From JAUXLW01 sp964195005 (GTDB taxonomy: Bacteria > Actinomycetota > Acidimicrobiia > Spongiisociales > SHLN01), in NCBI GenBank assembly GCA_964195005.1, contig CAXMOO010000219.1:1-9000 (forward strand): DNA of 9,000 bases. The letters are read 5' to 3'. Positions 6,179-9,000 of this stretch are shown piece after piece. A program made the position numbers and the translations under genes. The notes beneath the pieces are model-generated. The model was not told the DNA's origin, ran no database searches, and saw only the letters and a list, made by a program, of their open reading frames with translations. Position 1 is the first letter of the stretch, and every line of letters begins with the position of its first letter.

Positions 6179-8130
6179 GACCCGAGCCAGCCACTTATCC
6201 GGCCAGCGACGGCCTGTGGAGTAAGCCCAAATTCTTCAGCAAGTCTCTGCCAGGGGGCGGATGCCCCGAAATGATCGATCCCGATATTCAAACCGCCATC
6301 GCCGGTGATGCGCTGCCAACCGAACGTGGAAGCCGCCTCGACTGAGGCCACCGGCAGCGCCGGGCCCAAAACGGTGCTCCGATAGTCATCGTCCTGCTCC
6401 AAGAAGGCCTCCCAGCACGGCAAGCTCACCACCCGCAGCGAGACGCCCTTATCTTCAAGCAGAGCTGCGGCCTCCAGGGCCACCCACACTTCAGATCCCG
6501 TGGCGACTAGCACCGCATCCGATCCGTCGCGCACCACATAGCCCCCGCGGTGGGCCAGGCCCTCCTTTCCGGTCCGGTCCATTACGGGCAAGCCCTGGCG
6601 CGTCAGAATCAAACAGGTGGGGCCATCGGTCCGGTTGAGAGCTATTTCCCAAGCCTCGGCGGTCTCTCCGGCGTCGGCCGGGCGCACGACCCACAAGTTA
6701 GGCATGGCCCGGAGAGATGCCAGCTGCTCAATCGGCTGGTGGGTGGGGCCGTCCTCGCCAAGTAGTACCGAATCGTGGGTGTACACCCAGATGCTGGGAG
6801 CGCGCATCAGGGCCGAGAGCCGAACTGCCGGCCGCATGTAGTCATTGAAGATGAGGAAGGTCGCTCCGTACGGGCGCAGCCCGCCGTGAATCGCCATGCC
6901 GTTGACCGCGGCTCCCATGGCGTGCTCACGGATTCCAAAATGAAAATTGCGGCCCCCCCGGTCGGCAGGCCCGAAGTCGCCCGAGGCATCGATAAGCGTG
7001 TTGGTCGAAGGCGCCAGATCGGCGGAACCTCCGAGCAATGAGGGAAATCGAGCGGCGATGTCGTTAATCACCGCTTGTGAGGCTTTGCGGGTGGCAATCG
7101 ACTGGCCGGTCTCGTATTCGAGTGGGCTGGCTTTGACGACACCCGCCTCCCAATATGACTTCCACTGAGCCTCAGCTCCGGGATCGGAATCGAAGAAGTC
7201 AGTTCGACGTTGTTCCCAGGCCCGGCGAGCCTCGGCCCCACGAGCTCGTAGCCCGGAAAAGGCCTCATATGCCTCCGGCGGAACGTGGAAGGGCTCTTGG
7301 GTAGGCCAGCCCATCGCTTCTTTAGTGAGCCGGATCTCATCCTCGCCGAGCGGGCTCCCATGAGCCTTGTGACTGTCGACCATGTTGGGTGAGCCATGGG
7401 CAATGTGGGTGTGGGCCACGATGAGCGAGGGTCGATCCTCGACCGCCCGAGCCGCAGTCAGGGCTTCAGCTACTGCGCCGCGATCATGGCCGTCGATGTC
7501 CTCGATGTGCCATCCGAAAGCTCGAAAGCGGGCAGGAACGTCCTCGGTGAAGGCAAGGTCGGTGCTGCCCTCGATGCTGATCTCGTTGTCGTCATAGAGA
7601 TAGGTGAGCCGGCCAAGGCCGAGATGACCTGCCAGGGAGCCACTCTCGGAGGAGATCCCCTCCATGAGATCGCCATCGGACACGAGCCCATAGGTTCGAT
7701 GATCTATCAGCCCATCACCGAAGACACTACGCAAGTGCTCTTCGGCGATGGCAAACCCCACTCCCGTCCCGAAGCCCTGACCTAGCGGCCCGGTGGTTGT
7801 TTCGATGCCGATCTCGGGCTCCCGTTCAGGATGGCCCGCAGTCGGATAGCCGAACTGGCGAAAGTTGCGCAACGCATCGAGAGGAAGCGGGTAGCCGCTC
7901 AAATGTAGGAGCGAATAAAGCAACATTGAGCCATGGCCATTCGAGACGACGAATCGGTCGCGATCCGGCCAGGTGGGATCCTCCGGATCCACAACCAGGA
8001 AGTCGGCCCAGAGCACCGTGGCCAGGTCGGCCATCCCCATCGGCATACCCGGATGGCCAGAATTGGCGGCCTGCACGGCGTCCATCGCCATGGCCTTGAT
8101 GGCGTTAACTGCGGTCTGTTGAGTGCTCAA
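6175..8130 (-). CDS. tkt: Transketolase
   Basis: Transketolase moves two-carbon ketol units between sugar phosphates in the pentose phosphate (or Calvin) pathway, using thiamine diphosphate and a divalent metal. The 651 residues are full length with all three domains. Seen are signature 1 (M-D-A-V-Q-A-A-N-S-G-H26-P-G), N-G-H66-G-S-M-L, G114-P-L-G-Q-G, the diphosphate/metal motif D152-G-D154-L-M-E-G to D-D-N182, H257 in H-G-S-P-L-G, the catalytic Glu in R401-E402-H, F428, H452, and signature 2 (G-E-D460-G-P-T-H464-Q-P). R511 is also conserved. No key residue is missing. The start is TTG at 8130, giving the usual distance to S-G-H-P-G; AGGAGG (8135-8140) lies 4 bases before it, rather close. 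Downstream it overlaps the FKBP gene by 4 nt. Its ribosome binding site lies in an inverted repeat. Confidence 0.96.
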   Translation of the reverse strand: MSTQQTAVNAIKAMAMDAVQAANSGHPGMPMGMADLATVLWADFLVVDPEDPTWPDRDRFVVSNGHGSMLLYSLLHLSGYPLPLDALRNFRQFGYPTAGHPEREPEIGIETTTGPLGQGFGTGVGFAIAEEHLRSVFGDGLIDHRTYGLVSDGDLMEGISSESGSLAGHLGLGRLTYLYDDNEISIEGSTDLAFTEDVPARFRAFGWHIEDIDGHDRGAVAEALTAARAVEDRPSLIVAHTHIAHGSPNMVDSHKAHGSPLGEDEIRLTKEAMGWPTQEPFHVPPEAYEAFSGLRARGAEARRAWEQRRTDFFDSDPGAEAQWKSYWEAGVVKASPLEYETGQSIATRKASQAVINDIAARFPSLLGGSADLAPSTNTLIDASGDFGPADRGGRNFHFGIREHAMGAAVNGMAIHGGLRPYGATFLIFNDYMRPAVRLSALMRAPSIWVYTHDSVLLGEDGPTHQPIEQLASLRAMPNLWVVRPADAGETAEAWEIALNRTDGPTCLILTRQGLPVMDRTGKEGLAHRGGYVVRDGSDAVLVATGSEVWVALEAAALLEDKGVSLRVVSLPCWEAFLEQDDDYRSTVLGPALPVASVEAASTFGWQRITGDGGLNIGIDHFGASAPWQRLAEEFGLTPQAVAGRISGWLGS

Positions 8131-8132
8131 GC

Positions 8133-8265
8133 GTCCTCCTGGGGGAGGTCAGGCTATACCTCTTGTCGCTGCTCGGCCGAAGGCCGGAGGTGGGAGCGGT
8201 TCCCTCCAATTGCTCCTCCCCCTCCTCGCCTTCGCTTCGCTCAGGCGGTCCTCCCCCAGGAGGAC
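8133..8265. repeat. 133-bp structured element with 16-bp perfect terminal inverted repeats
   Basis: The left arm GTCCTCCTGGGGGAGG (8133-8148) is the exact reverse complement of the right arm CCTCCCCCAGGAGGAC (8250-8265). The right end is also a hairpin on its own: GTCCTCC/GGAGGAC with loop CCCA, 8248-8265. The left end nearly repeats this with one mismatch. The interior holds CGGCC-GAA-GGCCG (8174-8186), GGAGC/GCTCC (8193-8197/8212-8216) and CGCCT/AGGCG (8227-8231/8243-8247). TCAGGC also occurs twice (8149-8154, 8241-8246). No coding frame is evident and no target-site duplication is seen. It occupies most of the 154-base lipA-tkt gap. Confidence 0.7.
8135..8140 (-). promoter_or_regulatory. 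Shine-Dalgarno of tkt, inside an inverted-repeat arm
   Basis: AGGAGG on the minus strand lies 4 bases before the TTG. It pairs locally with CCTCC at 8148-8144 (5-bp stem, loop CCCA) and, alternatively, with the distant arm at 8265-8250. In either fold the site would be covered. Confidence 0.65.
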
Positions 8266-8284
8266 AGAAACTGGAGCCGAGAAA

Positions 8285-9000
8285 TTACAACGCGGCTACA
8301 GCCTCGCGGGCGTGATAGCTGGAGCGGACCAGGGGACCGGCCTCAACGTGGCCGATCCCGAGCCGCTTTCCTTCGGCGCTGTAGGCGGCAAACTCGTCGG
8401 GATGTACGTAACGATCGATGGGCCGGTGCCGACGGGTGGGACGCAGGTATTGGCCGATGGTGACCACGTCGACGCCCACCGCCCGGAGATCCGCCAATGC
8501 CCCCAGGACTTCGCCTTCTGTCTCGCCCATCCCGACGATGAGACCCGACTTGACGAGCCCGGCCGGATTGTGCCACTTGGCACGGGCGAGAAGAGCGAGC
8601 GAGCGCCCATAGTTGGCGGCGGTGCGAATGTCGCGCTGGAGCCGCAGTACCGTTTCGGTGTTGTGGTTGAGCACCGTGGGTTTGGCCGCCATCACGATCT
8701 CGAGCGCTTCCTTATCGCCCTTGAAATCGGGAATCAGCACCTCAACATCACACTCGGGAAGTCTCCGGTTTATCTCCTCGATCGTTTGGGCGAAGATACC
8801 GGCCCCACCGTCCGGCAGATCGTCCCGGTTCACCGACGTCATCACCGCGTGCTTTAGGCCCATTTGTGCAACCGCCTCAGCCGCTCGCAGGGGCTCAAGA
8901 ATGTCCACCTCGCCCGGCTTTCCGGTCTTGACATCGCAGAAGCTGCAGGCCCTGGTGCACGTGTCGCCGAGCAACATCAGAGTGGCCGTACCGGAGCCCC
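8285..9000 (-). CDS. lipA: Lipoyl synthase, 5' end outside the window
   Basis: This radical SAM enzyme inserts two sulfurs into octanoyl groups on lipoyl domains or GcvH, making the lipoyl cofactor of 2-oxoacid dehydrogenases and glycine cleavage. About 238 residues are visible and the frame runs off the right edge. The radical SAM cluster motif C-T-R-A-C-S-F-C (CxxxCxxC) follows G-T-A-T-L-M-L-L-G-D-T. Further family motifs are S-V-N-R-D-D-L-P-D-G-G, V-L-N-H-N-T-E-T-V, K-S-G-L-I-V-G-M-G-E-T, V-V-T-I-G-Q-Y-L-R-P-T and, near the C-terminus, R-S-S-Y-H-A. The R-S-S-Y motif supplies the Ser ligand of the auxiliary cluster; the three N-terminal Cys of that cluster lie outside the window. The stop is TAA at 8287-8285. 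It is followed on the same strand, after 154 bases, by tkt. Confidence 0.96.
   Translation of the reverse strand, partial: GSGTATLMLLGDTCTRACSFCDVKTGKPGEVDILEPLRAAEAVAQMGLKHAVMTSVNRDDLPDGGAGIFAQTIEEINRRLPECDVEVLIPDFKGDKEALEIVMAAKPTVLNHNTETVLRLQRDIRTAANYGRSLALLARAKWHNPAGLVKSGLIVGMGETEGEVLGALADLRAVGVDVVTIGQYLRPTRRHRPIDRYVHPDEFAAYSAEGKRLGIGHVEAGPLVRSSYHAREAVAAL

Noticed and set aside
8153..8181. Minus-strand TATAGC as a -10 box for tkt inside the intergenic element
   Set aside because: Only 4 of 6 bases match the consensus and the -35 position (TTCGGC) is poor; tkt may be transcribed from lipA instead.
8123..8857. A 244-codon plus-strand open frame opposite lipA and across the intergenic element
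   Set aside because: It is antisense to conserved lipA motifs, and its beginning runs through the inverted-repeat element.

Overview
This is a GC-rich bacterial chromosomal window with densely packed genes, many GTG/TTG starts, 1-4 nt gene overlaps and several lipobox-bearing secreted proteins. It most resembles an actinomycete-type genome. An Acidimicrobiia-like lineage is my guess, but nothing in the window fixes the taxon. Most of it is ordinary housekeeping sequence, and I did not find a clear new defence or mobile system. The unusual parts are start-site arrangements, one fusion protein and one structured intergenic element.

Left part (1-1366, plus strand): the 3' end of a secreted-type repeat protein (four blades of about 50 residues), a small lipoprotein gene with its own ribosome binding site, and a decayed C-terminal piece of an IS30-family transposase bracketed by a 13-bp direct repeat.

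Middle-left (1367-4111, minus strand): a three-gene operon read leftwards from a perfect TATAAT box. It encodes a polytopic membrane protein of unknown function, a PduO-type cob(I)alamin adenosyltransferase and an M17 leucyl aminopeptidase. The junctions are GTGA (4-nt overlap) and TAGTG (1-nt overlap), so the three are probably translationally coupled. The first gene has a good Shine-Dalgarno sequence facing an ATC codon rather than a normal start.

Middle (4112-5699, plus strand): a divergent gene encodes a membrane-anchored protein joining a YpmS-like extracellular domain to an SGNH/GDSL hydrolase. It lacks its own Shine-Dalgarno and may be coupled to a 17-codon leader ORF through an ATGA overlap.

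Right part (5702-9000, minus strand): lipoyl synthase (5' end outside the window), then transketolase, then a SlyD-like FKBP prolyl isomerase made as a lipoprotein. The last two overlap by GTGA. The 154-bp lipA-tkt gap is largely filled by a 133-bp element with 16-bp perfect terminal inverted repeats. One of its arms contains the transketolase ribosome binding site, so it is either a small mobile repeat or an RNA structure that could control transketolase translation.
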